From: Pirellulales bacterium
GTDB taxonomy: Bacteria > Planctomycetota > Planctomycetia > Pirellulales > JACPPG01
Assembly (NCBI GenBank): GCA_035546535.1
Contig: DASZWQ010000153.1
Span: forward strand, 1 to 40,997
Reading direction: 5' to 3'
Length of the DNA stretch: 40,997 nt
Shown here: piece after piece, positions 8,181 to 17,545 of the stretch
Layout: each line of letters opens with the position of its first letter
How positions within the stretch are numbered: the stretch's first letter is position 1
Program-made: the position numbers and the translations under genes
Notes under the pieces: model-generated
What the model was told of the DNA's origin: nothing
Databases searched by the model: none
The model's input: only the letters and a program-made list of their open reading frames with translations

Positions 8181-8953
8181 TACCGCACGTCCGGCTTGCG
8201 GGGCTCGTCCCCGGGCTTCATGCCGAAAAGGAAATGCATCAGGTCGCGCGTGCCGAGGGTGCGCGGGCTGGCCAGCAATTCGCCGGCGAAGTAACCGGCC
8301 GCCTGTCCCTGCTGCAGTGCAAAGGCGCGCACGCGATCGAGCACGTGCGCCTTGGCCGGCGGGAATTGCGTTTCGTAGCAGCGGATGGCCTCGATCTTGG
8401 TGTCGAGCGTGTCGGTAATGTCGACCACCAGGTGCCCACCGGCCGGCGGCAATCCCAGCGCGCCGAATGCCAGCGTGTAATAAAGCTGGGCCGAAATCGT
8501 GTGTACCGGCAGGCCAGCGAAGTAATCGTCCCACTTAGTCAGTCGCGCATAGAAAACGGCGGCGTCCGTGATTTGCATCGCCTGCCAATGATCGGGTGAT
8601 GCAAGCGGCGTCTTCTCTCCAAAACCCAGCACGAGCTTTGGGCGATACTTGCGAAATTCCAGACCGAGCGCGACGCGCGCCTCGAACGAGTCGAACAACC
8701 GGCGGTTGGGTAGGTCCAACTGGATGCGCTTGGTTACACCCAGCACTTTCGCGGCGCGCTCAGCTTCCGCCAACCGTGCCTCGGGACCGGGCGACAACGG
8801 AGTCGGCTCGCCATCAGTCAGGTCAATAATGCCGACGCGGTAGCCTTGCTTGGCAAGCCGCGCGAGCGTGCCGCCGCAGGCGATCTCGACATCGTCAGGA
8901 TGGGCGCCAACGGCAATCACGTCGAGTTGTGGATAGTCCTCTGGCTTCGTCAT
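8180..8953 (-). CDS. PIG-L family deacetylase (BshB1-like paralogue)
   Basis: 257-aa LmbE/PIG-L zinc deacetylase. The zinc motif AHPDDVE is at 17-23 and the second histidine is in SPDHWQ (119-124). The [11 protein letters not shown] segment matches the BshB family signature seen in the first PIG-L gene at 1563-2252, but the rest is diverged, and the second motif is SPDH rather than AHPDH. The C-terminal segment (LRxF-type ending HFLFGMKPG) is extended. It heads a tightly coupled operon with a HAD phosphatase (1-base overlap) and fhcC. The reaction is probably removal of an acetyl group from a GlcNAc conjugate; which of the two paralogues serves bacillithiol synthesis cannot be told from the sequence. 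Confidence 0.83.
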   Translation of the reverse strand: MTKPEDYPQLDVIAVGAHPDDVEIACGGTLARLAKQGYRVGIIDLTDGEPTPLSPGPEARLAEAERAAKVLGVTKRIQLDLPNRRLFDSFEARVALGLEFRKYRPKLVLGFGEKTPLASPDHWQAMQITDAAVFYARLTKWDDYFAGLPVHTISAQLYYTLAFGALGLPPAGGHLVVDITDTLDTKIEAIRCYETQFPPAKAHVLDRVRAFALQQGQAAGYFAGELLASPRTLGTRDLMHFLFGMKPGDEPRKPDVR

Positions 8954-8984
8954 GCGTGGCCCGCAATGGGTCTCTAAGGGCGAG

Positions 8985-10235
8985 TTAGGACGAAGGTTTA
9001 ACGATCGCCAACAGGAACGTCGGATTCAAGGCATCGAACCGTACGCGTTCGAGTTGATACGTACCTCGAGCGATATTGACCATCCATACGCGCACCTCGC
9101 CGGCGCGGCGATGCAGCGTGGCGTGAATATCGGCCAGGTTTTCGATGCTGCCGGTGTTGGCGACCAGCCGGCCGCCGGGACGCAGGCGCTCGTAGGCCAG
9201 GTCGAGGATGCGGCTGATTTCTCGCCCGCTACCACCGACGAAGATCGCGTCGGGGTCCGGCAGATCGATCCACGCCTCGGGCGCCCGGCCGAGCACGGCC
9301 ACCAGATTGCGCAGTCCGAAGCGCGCCGCGTTATCGAGAATCAGCGTGTGGTCCTCTTGATCCATTTCAATGGCGTAGGTCTTGCCGCCCGAGGCGATTT
9401 GCGCCGCTTCGATGGCCACCGAGCCGCTGCCGGCGCCGATGTCCCATACGGTGCTCATCGTGCGCAGGTCCATTTGCGCCAGTGCAATCGAGCGCACTTC
9501 GCTGCTGGTGAGCAGCCCTTGCTTGGGCTTCGATTGCAAAAAGGCTTCATCCGGATTCCCGAACAACCGCAGGCCGATCTCGTCCGAGGGACGATCGGGC
9601 ATGTCGGGCTTGCGCACCAGGATCATCACGTTCAACGGCGCGAAATCCTGCGCGGCCAACTCCTTCAAGCTGCCGCGCGTGACGCGCTCGTCGGGCGAGC
9701 CCAGGTTCTCGCACACGTAGCCCCAGAAATAATCGATGCGCCGATCCAGAAGCGCTTGCGCGACTTTCGAGGGCGGGCAATCCTCGCTCGTAAACAGCCC
9801 CACCCGCTCGGCGACGCGTATCTGCTCGATCACCTGCTCCAGCGGGCGATTGGCCAGGTTGCTGAGGTAGGCTTCTTCCCAGCTCTCCTTCACCCGGGCG
9901 AAGGCCAGTTGCATGCTGCTGACGTGCGGCACGACCACGAAACGATCTTTGCCCAGCTTTTCGCACAAGTAGCGCGCCAAGCCATAAAAGAGCGGATCGC
10001 CGGAGACGAGCACCACCACGCGGCGCGTTGCGGACGCGGCGATGCGTTCGACGATGGCGTCGAGATTGCCGCCGGCCACCAGCCGCTCGGCCTTGCCCGA
10101 CGGCACCAGCCGCAGGGTATGGTCCGCGCCCACCAGCAAGTCGGCCTGTTCGATCAAGGTCCGCGCGGCGCTTGTGACCCCTTCCAGGCCATCGTCGCCG
10201 ATGCCGACAATGTGAACTTTGTCCTTAGGGGGCAT
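8985..10235 (-). CDS. cobL: Precorrin-6Y C5,15-methyltransferase (decarboxylating), CbiE-CbiT fusion
   Basis: 416-aa two-domain enzyme of cobalamin (vitamin B12) ring synthesis. It methylates precorrin-6B at C5 and C15 and decarboxylates the C12 acetate. The N-terminal CbiE-like tetrapyrrole methylase (about 5-210) shows [19 protein letters not shown] (77-85) and LNVMIL. The C-terminal CbiT-like class I SAM methyltransferase (about 238-400) shows [15 protein letters not shown] (263-277) and AIFVGGSG. The ATG at 10235 is preferred; the frame runs upstream to 10325, but that extension is low-complexity and overlaps a repeat element. It ends 31 bases upstream of the PIG-L operon on the same strand. 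No other cob/cbi gene is in the window, so the pathway is dispersed or this is its edge. Confidence 0.92.
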   Translation of the reverse strand: MPPKDKVHIVGIGDDGLEGVTSAARTLIEQADLLVGADHTLRLVPSGKAERLVAGGNLDAIVERIAASATRRVVVLVSGDPLFYGLARYLCEKLGKDRFVVVPHVSSMQLAFARVKESWEEAYLSNLANRPLEQVIEQIRVAERVGLFTSEDCPPSKVAQALLDRRIDYFWGYVCENLGSPDERVTRGSLKELAAQDFAPLNVMILVRKPDMPDRPSDEIGLRLFGNPDEAFLQSKPKQGLLTSSEVRSIALAQMDLRTMSTVWDIGAGSGSVAIEAAQIASGGKTYAIEMDQEDHTLILDNAARFGLRNLVAVLGRAPEAWIDLPDPDAIFVGGSGREISRILDLAYERLRPGGRLVANTGSIENLADIHATLHRRAGEVRVWMVNIARGTYQLERVRFDALNPTFLLAIVKPSS

Positions 10236-10294
10236 GTCCGATCGCGGTGTGCTGGGTTGGGGAAGTGCGAACGAAGAGGTCGCTGGCCTATCTT

Positions 10295-10363
10295 CTGTAG
10301 CCGGCCTCTGCGAGGCCGGGATCACATAAGTTGCCTGCCCGGGGTCACAGACCCCGGCTACAG
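10295..10363. repeat. GTAG-type paired REP (BIME-like) element, family 1
   Basis: 69-bp element between the divergent cobL and formylglycine-generating enzyme genes. The ends are a 10-bp inverted repeat, CTGTAGCCGG (10295-10304) and CCGGCTACAG (10354-10363). Inside are two 8-bp perfect hairpins: CCGGCCTC-TGC-GAGGCCGG (10301-10319) and CCGGGGTC-ACA-GACCCCGG (10339-10357). Each hairpin is flanked on its outer side by GTAG (or CTAC on the opposite strand), the tetranucleotide known to mark REP sequences moved by RAYT transposases. The same layout with different stem sequences occurs at 34694, 39631 and 39717. Confidence 0.75.
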
Positions 10364-10528
10364 GAAGTTTTTCTGCGTGTCGCCCGAGATTTTATGCCGA
10401 CCGGGGAAGTTTGTACAACGGCTCCGCCGCACGCATTGGACGCACCGCCAGGGCCGGGTTACAAGTAAGGAGTCGCTCGCCGCGCTGGCACGGCGGACTG
10501 CGCAACACCTTGATCGGCGACAATACTC

Positions 10529-11728
10529 GTGACCACCAAGCAAAAGCAGAACCGCGGCGCAGGTCGGCCCGCGCCCGGCGGTCGTTCAGCGCCGCAACAA
10601 ACAGAAGCGCGACCGGCAAAACGCCCGATCGTCGCAGGTCTCATCCTAGCGATGCTCGTGGGCGCCGCGGTGTACGCCGCAACGATGTACAACGCGCCGG
10701 CACCCTCAGCGGATCAAGCGGCGAAGGCCGCGGACGAAGCACGGGCCCGGCCGCACGTGAACGAGACACCTCCGCCGGGCGAGACGCCTCCCGGCATGGC
10801 GTGGATTCCCGGCGGCGTGTTCTGGATGGGGACCGAAGATCCGACGTCGATGGTGTGCGGCGGCCCCGATGCGATGCCGGATGCGCGGCCCGTGCACTTG
10901 GTGGCGGTCGATGGCTTCTGGATGGACCGCACCGAGGTCACCAATGAAGAGTTCGCCGCATTCGTCGAGGCAACCGGATACCAGACCATCGCCGAACGCA
11001 CGCCGCGGGCCGAGGACTATCCCAGCGCTCCGCCGGAAAACCTGGTGGCCGGCTCGGTCGTCTTTACGCCGCCCGATCATCCGGTGCCGCTCGACAATCA
11101 CTTTCGCTGGTGGAGTTACGTCCCCGGCGCCAACTGGCGGCACCCGGAAGGCCCCTCGAGCGACCTGGTCGGTCGTGCCAAGGAGCCGGTGGTCCACGTT
11201 TCCTTCGTCGATGCGATGGCCTACGCCGAGTGGGCGGGCAAGCGGTTGCCGACGGAAGCGGAGTGGGAATTCGCCGCGCGCGGCGGCTTGGATCGGCAGC
11301 CCTACGTCTGGGGCGATGAGCTGAAGCCCGAAGGCCATTACGTGGCCAATATCTGGGAAGGGCATTTTCCGAACGAGAACTCGGCCGAGGACGGCTTCGT
11401 GCGCGCATCACCCGTCGGTTCGTTCCCGGCCAACGGCTTTGGACTTGTCGATATGGCGGGCAATGTCTGGGAATGGTGCAGCGACTGGTACCGGCCGAAC
11501 TATTACGCGATCGTCGCGCCCGCGGCTGACGGCGCCGTCCATAATCCGAAAGGCCCCGTCGACAGCTTCGATCCGAGCGAGCCCGGGGTGGCTAAGCGCG
11601 TGCAGCGCGGCGGGTCGTTTCTGTGTACCGATCAATATTGCACGCGCTATATGCCGGGTTCGCGCGGCAAGGGGGCTGTCGACACCGGCGACAACCATCT
11701 CGGTTTCCGCTGTGTGCGGTCGAAATGA
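10529..11728 (+). CDS. Membrane-anchored formylglycine-generating enzyme (SUMF1 family)
   Basis: 399-aa protein starting at GTG 10529. A basic N-terminus precedes one transmembrane helix (about 33-53), an Ala/Pro linker (56-90) and then the FGE-sulfatase domain (about 90-398). Both redox/copper-binding cysteines of true formylglycine-generating enzymes are present as C366 and C371 in the block GGSFLCTDQYCTRY. Many SUMF1-domain relatives lack them, so this copy is likely to convert a sulfatase active-site cysteine to formylglycine. Other family marks are GGVFWMGT, RLPTEAEWEFAARGG and GNVWEWCSDWY, plus the terminal LGFRCVRS. The single N-terminal helix suggests it works outside the inner membrane on exported sulfatases. 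No sulfatase is adjacent. The ribosome-binding site is weak. Confidence 0.9.
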   Translation: MTTKQKQNRGAGRPAPGGRSAPQQTEARPAKRPIVAGLILAMLVGAAVYAATMYNAPAPSADQAAKAADEARARPHVNETPPPGETPPGMAWIPGGVFWMGTEDPTSMVCGGPDAMPDARPVHLVAVDGFWMDRTEVTNEEFAAFVEATGYQTIAERTPRAEDYPSAPPENLVAGSVVFTPPDHPVPLDNHFRWWSYVPGANWRHPEGPSSDLVGRAKEPVVHVSFVDAMAYAEWAGKRLPTEAEWEFAARGGLDRQPYVWGDELKPEGHYVANIWEGHFPNENSAEDGFVRASPVGSFPANGFGLVDMAGNVWEWCSDWYRPNYYAIVAPAADGAVHNPKGPVDSFDPSEPGVAKRVQRGGSFLCTDQYCTRYMPGSRGKGAVDTGDNHLGFRCVRSK

Positions 11729-11833
11729 CGAGCTTGTGTGTTCCGGGTGCCAGCATCGCTAAGTGTGCTCTGGCGTCGCACTTGTCTCGATACACGGCGG
11801 CGAACGATTAACAGCGTCGACAGGCAGTTCGGG

Positions 11834-11862
11834 TTTGCGCGCCTGGCGATTGCTATTACAAT
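11834..11862 (+). promoter_or_regulatory. Possible sigma-70-type promoter for the mechanosensitive channel gene
   Basis: A TACAAT -10-like hexamer (11857-11862) lies 17 bases after TTTGCG (11834-11839), about 110 bases upstream of the channel start. The -10 matches consensus at 5 of 6 positions, the -35 only at 3 of 6. In a high-GC region a TACAAT is uncommon, which is the main support. Confidence 0.25.
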
Positions 11863-11973
11863 CCCGCCGCTTTTCATCGTCGGTTGCCGTCGGGGGGACG
11901 GCGCCGTGGGATCCGATTTCACTGCCACGCCTGCTAGCACGCTCGTCGTGCTGCGCGCCCAAGAGGTCTGGTT

Positions 11974-14900
11974 TTGTTCAACGCCGGATGCCGCGAACAA
12001 CTCGACGCGACTCATCGCACGGCCGGTTCGAGCCGCGGGACCGCACGCCGCTGTCGTACTGCGGGCCTTTGGCTGCTCGCGGCGCTCTTGTTCAGCGCGG
12101 TCGAGGTTCGTGCGGAAGAGGCGGGCCCGACCGACCAAGGCACCGGGCTTACCGCGGCCAGCGTCCAAGACAGGTTGAAGCGCGTCGAGGACTCGCCCGA
12201 TCTCGACAAGGATCAGAAGGCGAAGATCGTCGATCTCTACAAGGGCACGCTGGAACAGCTCACGAATGCCCGTGATTGGGAAGCGAAGGTCGCCGAGTAC
12301 CAATCGCGGCGGCAAACCGATCCCGAGGAGCTGAAGCAACTCAAGGCGGAACTTAACGCACCGCCGAGCGACCCTCTGGCGCTGATCCCCGATGATGCCA
12401 CGCTACCACAGCTGGAGCAGCGGTTGGTCGACGCCGAAACCGAACTCAAATCACTGCAGGCGAAGCGCGCCGAGTACGAAAACGAACCCAAGCGGCGGCG
12501 TACCGAGCTGCCGGGCTTGTTGAGTGCCGCCCAGGAGCGGCTGAAGGAAGTCGAGCGCGATCTGGCGGCGCTGCCGCCGGCCACGGACGCCTTGGATATT
12601 GCCGAGGCGCGGCGAGAATTTCTCACCGCTATGCACCGGGCCGTGCAAGCCGAGCTGGCCGCGTACGAAAATGAGCGCGCCTGGTATGAAGCCAGCACGG
12701 AATTGATCTCGGCGCGCCAGGAAGTGGCCGTGCAGCACGTTCACCAGGCCGAAGCCATTGCCAAGCGTTGCCGGACGTTGCTGAACGAACGGCGCAAGCT
12801 GGAAGCGATGAAGGAAGCCGAAGAAGCCCGCCGCGCGGCCGTGGCCGCCATGCCCGAGTTAAAGGCGCTGGCTGATAAGAATGCCGAGCTGACGCAAGAA
12901 CAGAACGGTCCGGATGGCTTTCCGGCCAAGATCGCGGCGCTGGCCAAGGAAGTCGACGACGTGAAGAAAGAACTGGTCGAGCTGCAGACCAAGTTCAAAC
13001 GGGTGCAAGAGCGGATCGACGCGGCCGGCGTGACTGATGCCGTGGGGATGATCTTGCAGAAGCAGCAGGCCGAGCTGCCCGACCTCCGTGCCCATCGCCA
13101 GCGCCTGGCCTATTGGCGCGACGAAGCATCGCGCGTGCATGCCAAGCTGATCGAACTGGACGATCAGTATGACGACCTCGACGATCTCGACGGTCAGGTC
13201 AGCAAGGTCATGGCCACCCTCGATCCGGGCCTGGCCGTTTACCAGCGCTACGAAATCGAAGCTGCCTTGCGCGAGTTGCTCAAAGCACGGCGCGGCTACC
13301 TGAAATCACAATACGAAACCGGCGACGCGTATCTCCGCGCGCTGGAGGTAGACGTCAATATCACCGAGAAGAATCTGGTCGAGGAAATCGAGCGCTACAA
13401 GAAATTCATCAGTGAGCGCATCCTGTGGGTGCGCAGCTCGCCGGTGCTCAGCGTCGCGGACGCGCGCCGATCGCTGGACGGCCTGATCAAGATTGGTGAC
13501 GGCAAGCAGTTCGTGCAGGCCTTGCGCGACCTGATGCAAGACGCTCGTCATAACCCGACCATTTATGTGCTGGCGGCCGTCGCAATCGTGCCGTTGGCCG
13601 TCGCTCAGCGTTACCTGCGGCGGAAGGTACACGCGGTGGACATGATAACGACGCAAGCCTACGCGGCGGATATCCGCCCCACGGTTCAGGTCGCTTTGCT
13701 GACCGGCTTGATCGCGATGTTTTGGCCTCTGGTGATGTGCTTCGTCAGTTGGCGGATGACCGCTCCGGACGCCGCGTCACTGCATGCCCAGAACATCGCG
13801 TACGGGTTGCGTGCAACGGCGATGCTGCTTTTGACGATGGAGCTCTTTCGGCAGATTTGCCGCCGCAAGGGATTGGCCGAGGCACACTTCGGCTGGCCCG
13901 CCGAGACCGTGGCCCTGGTTGGCCGGCACTTGCGCTGGGCAACGCTGCTGGGGCTGCCGATTACCTTTCTGGTGACTGTATCGGAATCGCCCGAATTCGA
14001 AGTGCATCGCTCGCCGCTAGGACGGCTGGCGTTCATCGCGGGCTTGATGCTGCTGGCCGCATTCGCCCACTGCGTGCTGCACCCCAGCCGTGGGTTGTTG
14101 AGCTCTCTGGCGGACCGCCGGGACATTAGTTGGTTCTGGCGCAAGCCGCGCGCCTGGTACATGGCGGCCATTGCCGGGCCAGTGGCGCTGGCGATTGTTG
14201 CCGCCGCCGGATATTTCTACACGGCGTTGCAGCTCGCCTCGCGCTTGCACGCCACGCTGTGGCTGCTGTTGGGCCTCTTGATTGCCCAGGCGTTCGCCTT
14301 GCGGTGCTTGCTGGTGGCGCGGCGAAAGCTGGCGATCAAGCAAGCCCGCGAGAGGCGCGCCGCGGCTTTGGCGCAATCGCAGCATCACGCCCAGCATCAC
14401 ACGCACGCCGGTCCGACCGACACTATCGCGGCGGAACGGACCCTGGACCTGGTGTCGATCGACGTGCAGACGCGACGGCTGCTGCGCAGCTTCGTCAACG
14501 TGGCCTTGGTGGTAGGTTGCTGGTTGATCTGGATCGACGTCCTGCCGGCATTGGGTATTCTCGACCGTTGCCACGTCTGGAGCTATTACTCGCATAAGCA
14601 GGCGGTCAATGGTGAAGAGCTGGTCAACCAGCCGACGATCGCTTACATCACGCTGGCCGATTTATTGCTGAGCGGTCTTGTCCTGCTACTGACGATCGGG
14701 GCCGAACGGAACCTGCCCGGCCTGCTCGAGATCGTTCTCTTGCAGCGGCTGCCGATGGATCCCGGCGGGCGGTACGCGCTGGCGACCGTGTCTCGCTACG
14801 TGATTACACTCGTCGGGCTGGCCGTGGCCTTCTGGATGATCGGTATCGGATGGTCGAACGTGCAATGGCTGGTGGCGGCAATGACGGTGGGCTTGGGTTT

Positions 14901-15477
14901 TGGTCTGCAAGAGATTTTCGCCAACTTCGTGTCGGGGTTGATCATTCTCTTCGAGCGCCCGATGCGCGTCGGAGATACGGTCACGATCGGCGGCATCAGC
15001 GGCACCGTGACGCGGATTCGCATCCGCGCCACCACGATCACCGATGGCGACCGCAAGGAATTGATCGTGCCCAACAAGGAATTCATCACCGGCCAGTTGA
15101 TCAATTGGACGCTCTCGGACACGATCCTGCGGATGGTGATTCGCGTCGGTGTGGCGTTCGGAGCCGATATTTCCCAAGCGAGAAAGCTGCTGCTCAAGGC
15201 GGCCCAGGAAGATCCCCGCGTATTGCGCGAACCGCCCGTTACGGCGGTGCTCGACAAGTTCGGCGACAGTACGCTCGATTTCGAGCTACGCTTGTTCGTC
15301 GCGGGACTGGAAGAGTTCGCGGAAATCCGCCATGATTTGAATGCCCGCATCGATCAATTGTTCCGTGATGCGGGCATCGAAATGGCGTTTCCGCAGCGGG
15401 ATATCCACGTGCGGACGATTGAGCCGGCCCTGGGCGTGCTGCCGCAAACGACGGCGCCGCTGAAGCGTGCCAGCTAA
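11974..15477 (+). CDS. Large MscS-family mechanosensitive channel (MscK/KefA-like)
   Basis: 1167-aa channel protein starting at TTG 11974. A signal peptide (hydrophobic 29-41, cleavage after VRA near 48) leads into a roughly 470-residue periplasmic coiled-coil domain rich in Glu/Lys/Ala. About eight to ten membrane helices follow from about 525, then the MscS pore and beta domain. The pore helix and loop read MTVGLGFGLQEIFANFVSG (about 970-988), followed by ILFERPMRVGDTV, and the vestibule region contains ELIVPNKEFITGQLINW. The length and order (periplasmic domain, extra helices, MscS core) match MscK/KefA rather than short MscS. It releases solutes on osmotic downshock. A His-rich cytoplasmic loop (QSQHHAQHHTH, near 807-817) is unusual and could bind metal. 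A CorA gene follows 7 bases downstream. Confidence 0.9.
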   Translation: MFNAGCREQLDATHRTAGSSRGTARRCRTAGLWLLAALLFSAVEVRAEEAGPTDQGTGLTAASVQDRLKRVEDSPDLDKDQKAKIVDLYKGTLEQLTNARDWEAKVAEYQSRRQTDPEELKQLKAELNAPPSDPLALIPDDATLPQLEQRLVDAETELKSLQAKRAEYENEPKRRRTELPGLLSAAQERLKEVERDLAALPPATDALDIAEARREFLTAMHRAVQAELAAYENERAWYEASTELISARQEVAVQHVHQAEAIAKRCRTLLNERRKLEAMKEAEEARRAAVAAMPELKALADKNAELTQEQNGPDGFPAKIAALAKEVDDVKKELVELQTKFKRVQERIDAAGVTDAVGMILQKQQAELPDLRAHRQRLAYWRDEASRVHAKLIELDDQYDDLDDLDGQVSKVMATLDPGLAVYQRYEIEAALRELLKARRGYLKSQYETGDAYLRALEVDVNITEKNLVEEIERYKKFISERILWVRSSPVLSVADARRSLDGLIKIGDGKQFVQALRDLMQDARHNPTIYVLAAVAIVPLAVAQRYLRRKVHAVDMITTQAYAADIRPTVQVALLTGLIAMFWPLVMCFVSWRMTAPDAASLHAQNIAYGLRATAMLLLTMELFRQICRRKGLAEAHFGWPAETVALVGRHLRWATLLGLPITFLVTVSESPEFEVHRSPLGRLAFIAGLMLLAAFAHCVLHPSRGLLSSLADRRDISWFWRKPRAWYMAAIAGPVALAIVAAAGYFYTALQLASRLHATLWLLLGLLIAQAFALRCLLVARRKLAIKQARERRAAALAQSQHHAQHHTHAGPTDTIAAERTLDLVSIDVQTRRLLRSFVNVALVVGCWLIWIDVLPALGILDRCHVWSYYSHKQAVNGEELVNQPTIAYITLADLLLSGLVLLLTIGAERNLPGLLEIVLLQRLPMDPGGRYALATVSRYVITLVGLAVAFWMIGIGWSNVQWLVAAMTVGLGFGLQEIFANFVSGLIILFERPMRVGDTVTIGGISGTVTRIRIRATTITDGDRKELIVPNKEFITGQLINWTLSDTILRMVIRVGVAFGADISQARKLLLKAAQEDPRVLREPPVTAVLDKFGDSTLDFELRLFVAGLEEFAEIRHDLNARIDQLFRDAGIEMAFPQRDIHVRTIEPALGVLPQTTAPLKRAS

Positions 15478-15484
15478 GGCACTC

Positions 15485-16729
15485 ATGAGCAAATCGAGCC
15501 AACGCCGGCAACGCAGGTTGCGCTTCTCGCGCCGCTCGAAGCCCGGCGATTTGCCAGGGCTGGTCCAGCCCGATCCCGAGGCGCCGCCGCCGGTCGTACA
15601 CGTCATCGCCTATGGTCCGGACGAGATTGTCGAGAAGCGCGTCACCGATTGCCAGCAAGTCGCCGAGCTGGTGAACAAGTCGCCCGTGACTTGGGTCAAC
15701 GTCGAGGGGCTCGGCGACGCCAAGACGATCAGCGCCATCGGCGAGCTCTTTCACCTGCACGCGCTGGCGCTGGAGGATGTGGTCAACACCCACCAGCGCC
15801 CCAAGGCCGAGCAATACCAGGGCTTCCTGTTCATCGTCGCGCGCATGGCCGAGTTGAACGACCGGCTCGAAACCGAGCAGGTGAGCCTGTTCTTGGGCTC
15901 GAACTTCGTCGTTACCTTTCTGGAAGACCCCGGCGACGCGTTCGACTCGGTGCGGCAACACTTGCGCAACGCGCAAGGGCGCGTGCGATCCTCCAACGCC
16001 GGGTACCTGGCTTATTGTCTGCTCGACGCCGTGGTCGATGGCTATTTCCCGGTGGTCGAATCCTACGGCGAGCGGCTCGACGAATTGGAAGACGAGGTGG
16101 TCAGTTCGCCCACCCGGGCCACGATTGCCTGGGCGCACCAGGTGAAGCGTGACCTGCGGTCGCTAAGGCGCGCGATCTGGCCCCTGCGCGAGGCGATCAA
16201 TGCCCTGGCCCGCGATCCGCACGAGCTGATCGACGCCGAGACCCGCGTCTATCTGCGCGATTGCTACGATCACACGGTGCAGATCATCGATATCGTCGAG
16301 ACCTATCGCGAGCTGGATGCCGACCTGACGGATCTGTACCTGTCGAGCCTCAGCAACCGGCTGAACGAAGTGATGAAGGTGCTGACGATCATCGCCACGA
16401 TCTTCATGCCGCTGTCGTTCATCGCCAGTGTCTATGGGATGAACTTCAATACCCAGATCTCGCCCTGGAACATGCCGGAGCTGAACTGGTATTACGGCTA
16501 CCCGTTCGTGTGGGCCGTGATGATCGCCGCGGCGGCGGGCATGTACGGTTTCTTCCGCTGGATGCGCTGGACCGGACCGCACAGCGTGGAGCGGCAACAG
16601 CACGAGGCCCGGTTGAAGATCCCCGACGATCCCGCGAACGAAGTCAAACCGCCCGCGGCACCAGGCAGCGTGCCGGCGGCAAAACAGAGCTCCTCGGCGA
16701 CGTCCACGGTGCCACGAAAAACGAGCTAA
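15485..16729 (+). CDS. corA: CorA-family magnesium/cobalt transporter
   Basis: 414-aa CorA family metal-ion channel starting at the ATG at 15485, with AAGG a few bases upstream; an in-frame GTG at 15467 would overlap the channel gene. A large acidic cytoplasmic funnel domain (about 35-285) precedes two C-terminal membrane helices. The selectivity motif YGMNF sits between them, with GMN at 318-320, followed by the loop TQISPWNMPELNWYYG. A roughly 50-residue Pro/Ala/Ser tail after the second helix is longer than usual. The gene begins 7 bases after the stop of the giant MscS channel, so the two are probably one operon, joining osmotic relief with divalent cation uptake. Magnesium is the likely substrate, but family members also carry Co, Ni or Zn. 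Confidence 0.92.
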   Translation: MSKSSQRRQRRLRFSRRSKPGDLPGLVQPDPEAPPPVVHVIAYGPDEIVEKRVTDCQQVAELVNKSPVTWVNVEGLGDAKTISAIGELFHLHALALEDVVNTHQRPKAEQYQGFLFIVARMAELNDRLETEQVSLFLGSNFVVTFLEDPGDAFDSVRQHLRNAQGRVRSSNAGYLAYCLLDAVVDGYFPVVESYGERLDELEDEVVSSPTRATIAWAHQVKRDLRSLRRAIWPLREAINALARDPHELIDAETRVYLRDCYDHTVQIIDIVETYRELDADLTDLYLSSLSNRLNEVMKVLTIIATIFMPLSFIASVYGMNFNTQISPWNMPELNWYYGYPFVWAVMIAAAAGMYGFFRWMRWTGPHSVERQQHEARLKIPDDPANEVKPPAAPGSVPAAKQSSSATSTVPRKTS

Positions 16730-16758
16730 GGCGGCCCTCGTCGTTCAGAGCAATTCGG

Positions 16759-17394
16759 TCACGGCTTCAGATCGACCGACCAGTAGGCGTTGTCCAGGAA
16801 GCTTTTCCAGCTTTCGTATTTCGGGTTGCCGAGCTTGATGCTCAACAGCGGACTGCGCTTCGGCTTGACGGGTTGCCGGACCAGGTGCATGTGCGCCTCC
16901 TGAGGCGTGCGGCCCCCCTTTTTCACGTTGCACTTCACGCAACTGCAGACGATGTTTTCCCAGGTCGTTTCGCCGCCACGGCTGCGCGGCGTGACGTGAT
17001 CGAGGCTCAGTTCGCTCATGGGGAACTTGCGGCCGCAGTATTGGCAGCGGTTTCCGTCCCGCGCGAAAATGTTACGCCGATTGAAGCGGATGGCCTGCTT
17101 CGGCAGACGGTCGTAAGTCAACAGGCGGATGACGCGGGGAACCTGGATCTCGAAATTGACGGAGCGAATCCAGTCGTCGTGCGGTTCCTTGAAGGCGGAC
17201 CGCAGTTCGCTGACCTCGCGCCAGCTTTCAAAGTCGTAGTTGGCGTACTGGCCCTGCTCGACGTGAATGACTTCGGCCAGTTCGCGGAACAGGAGCCCGA
17301 AGGCCCGTCGCACGCTCACGACGTGAACGGCCATGTACAGCCGATTCAGCACGAGCACGCTGGAACTCAAGGGGCTCAGCGCAGCATTCGACAT
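16759..17394 (-). CDS. HNH endonuclease family protein
   Basis: 211-aa protein with an N-terminal helical domain (about 1-95) and a central HNH domain. Zinc cysteines are CQYC (117-120) and a C-x-C-x-x-C group (C150, C152, C155); the HNH core is LSLDHVTPRSRGG (129-141) with the asparagine in TWENIVC (N147). This subfamily, with the VLVLN and VSVRRAF start, is broadly distributed as a single chromosomal gene and is not linked to phages here. It faces the corA gene, with only 29 bases between the two stop codons. A DNA repair or defence role is possible; the biological substrate is not known to me. It is not closely related to the HNH protein at 6015-6422. Confidence 0.88.
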   Translation of the reverse strand: MSNAALSPLSSSVLVLNRLYMAVHVVSVRRAFGLLFRELAEVIHVEQGQYANYDFESWREVSELRSAFKEPHDDWIRSVNFEIQVPRVIRLLTYDRLPKQAIRFNRRNIFARDGNRCQYCGRKFPMSELSLDHVTPRSRGGETTWENIVCSCVKCNVKKGGRTPQEAHMHLVRQPVKPKRSPLLSIKLGNPKYESWKSFLDNAYWSVDLKP

Positions 17395-17545
17395 AGGGTG
17401 CCTCGCAATAGTGCTGACTGGTCGCGAGATCGCCGGTTACAACTCCCTGTTCGGCCCGGACTTCGATCGGCGACCGAGATCCTTGCATTGCCAACCCAGA
17501 TGGGGCATGCACGGCATTCTATTCGCCCCCCACACGACCGGCTAG

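Noticed and set aside
7074..8294. A 406-residue plus-strand open frame opposite fhcC and the HAD gene
   Set aside because: It spans two real minus-strand genes and has no coding signature of its own.
8952..10532. A 526-residue plus-strand open frame opposite cobL
   Set aside because: It is the antisense shadow of cobL: His/Gln/Arg-rich composition, no ribosome-binding site and no family resemblance.
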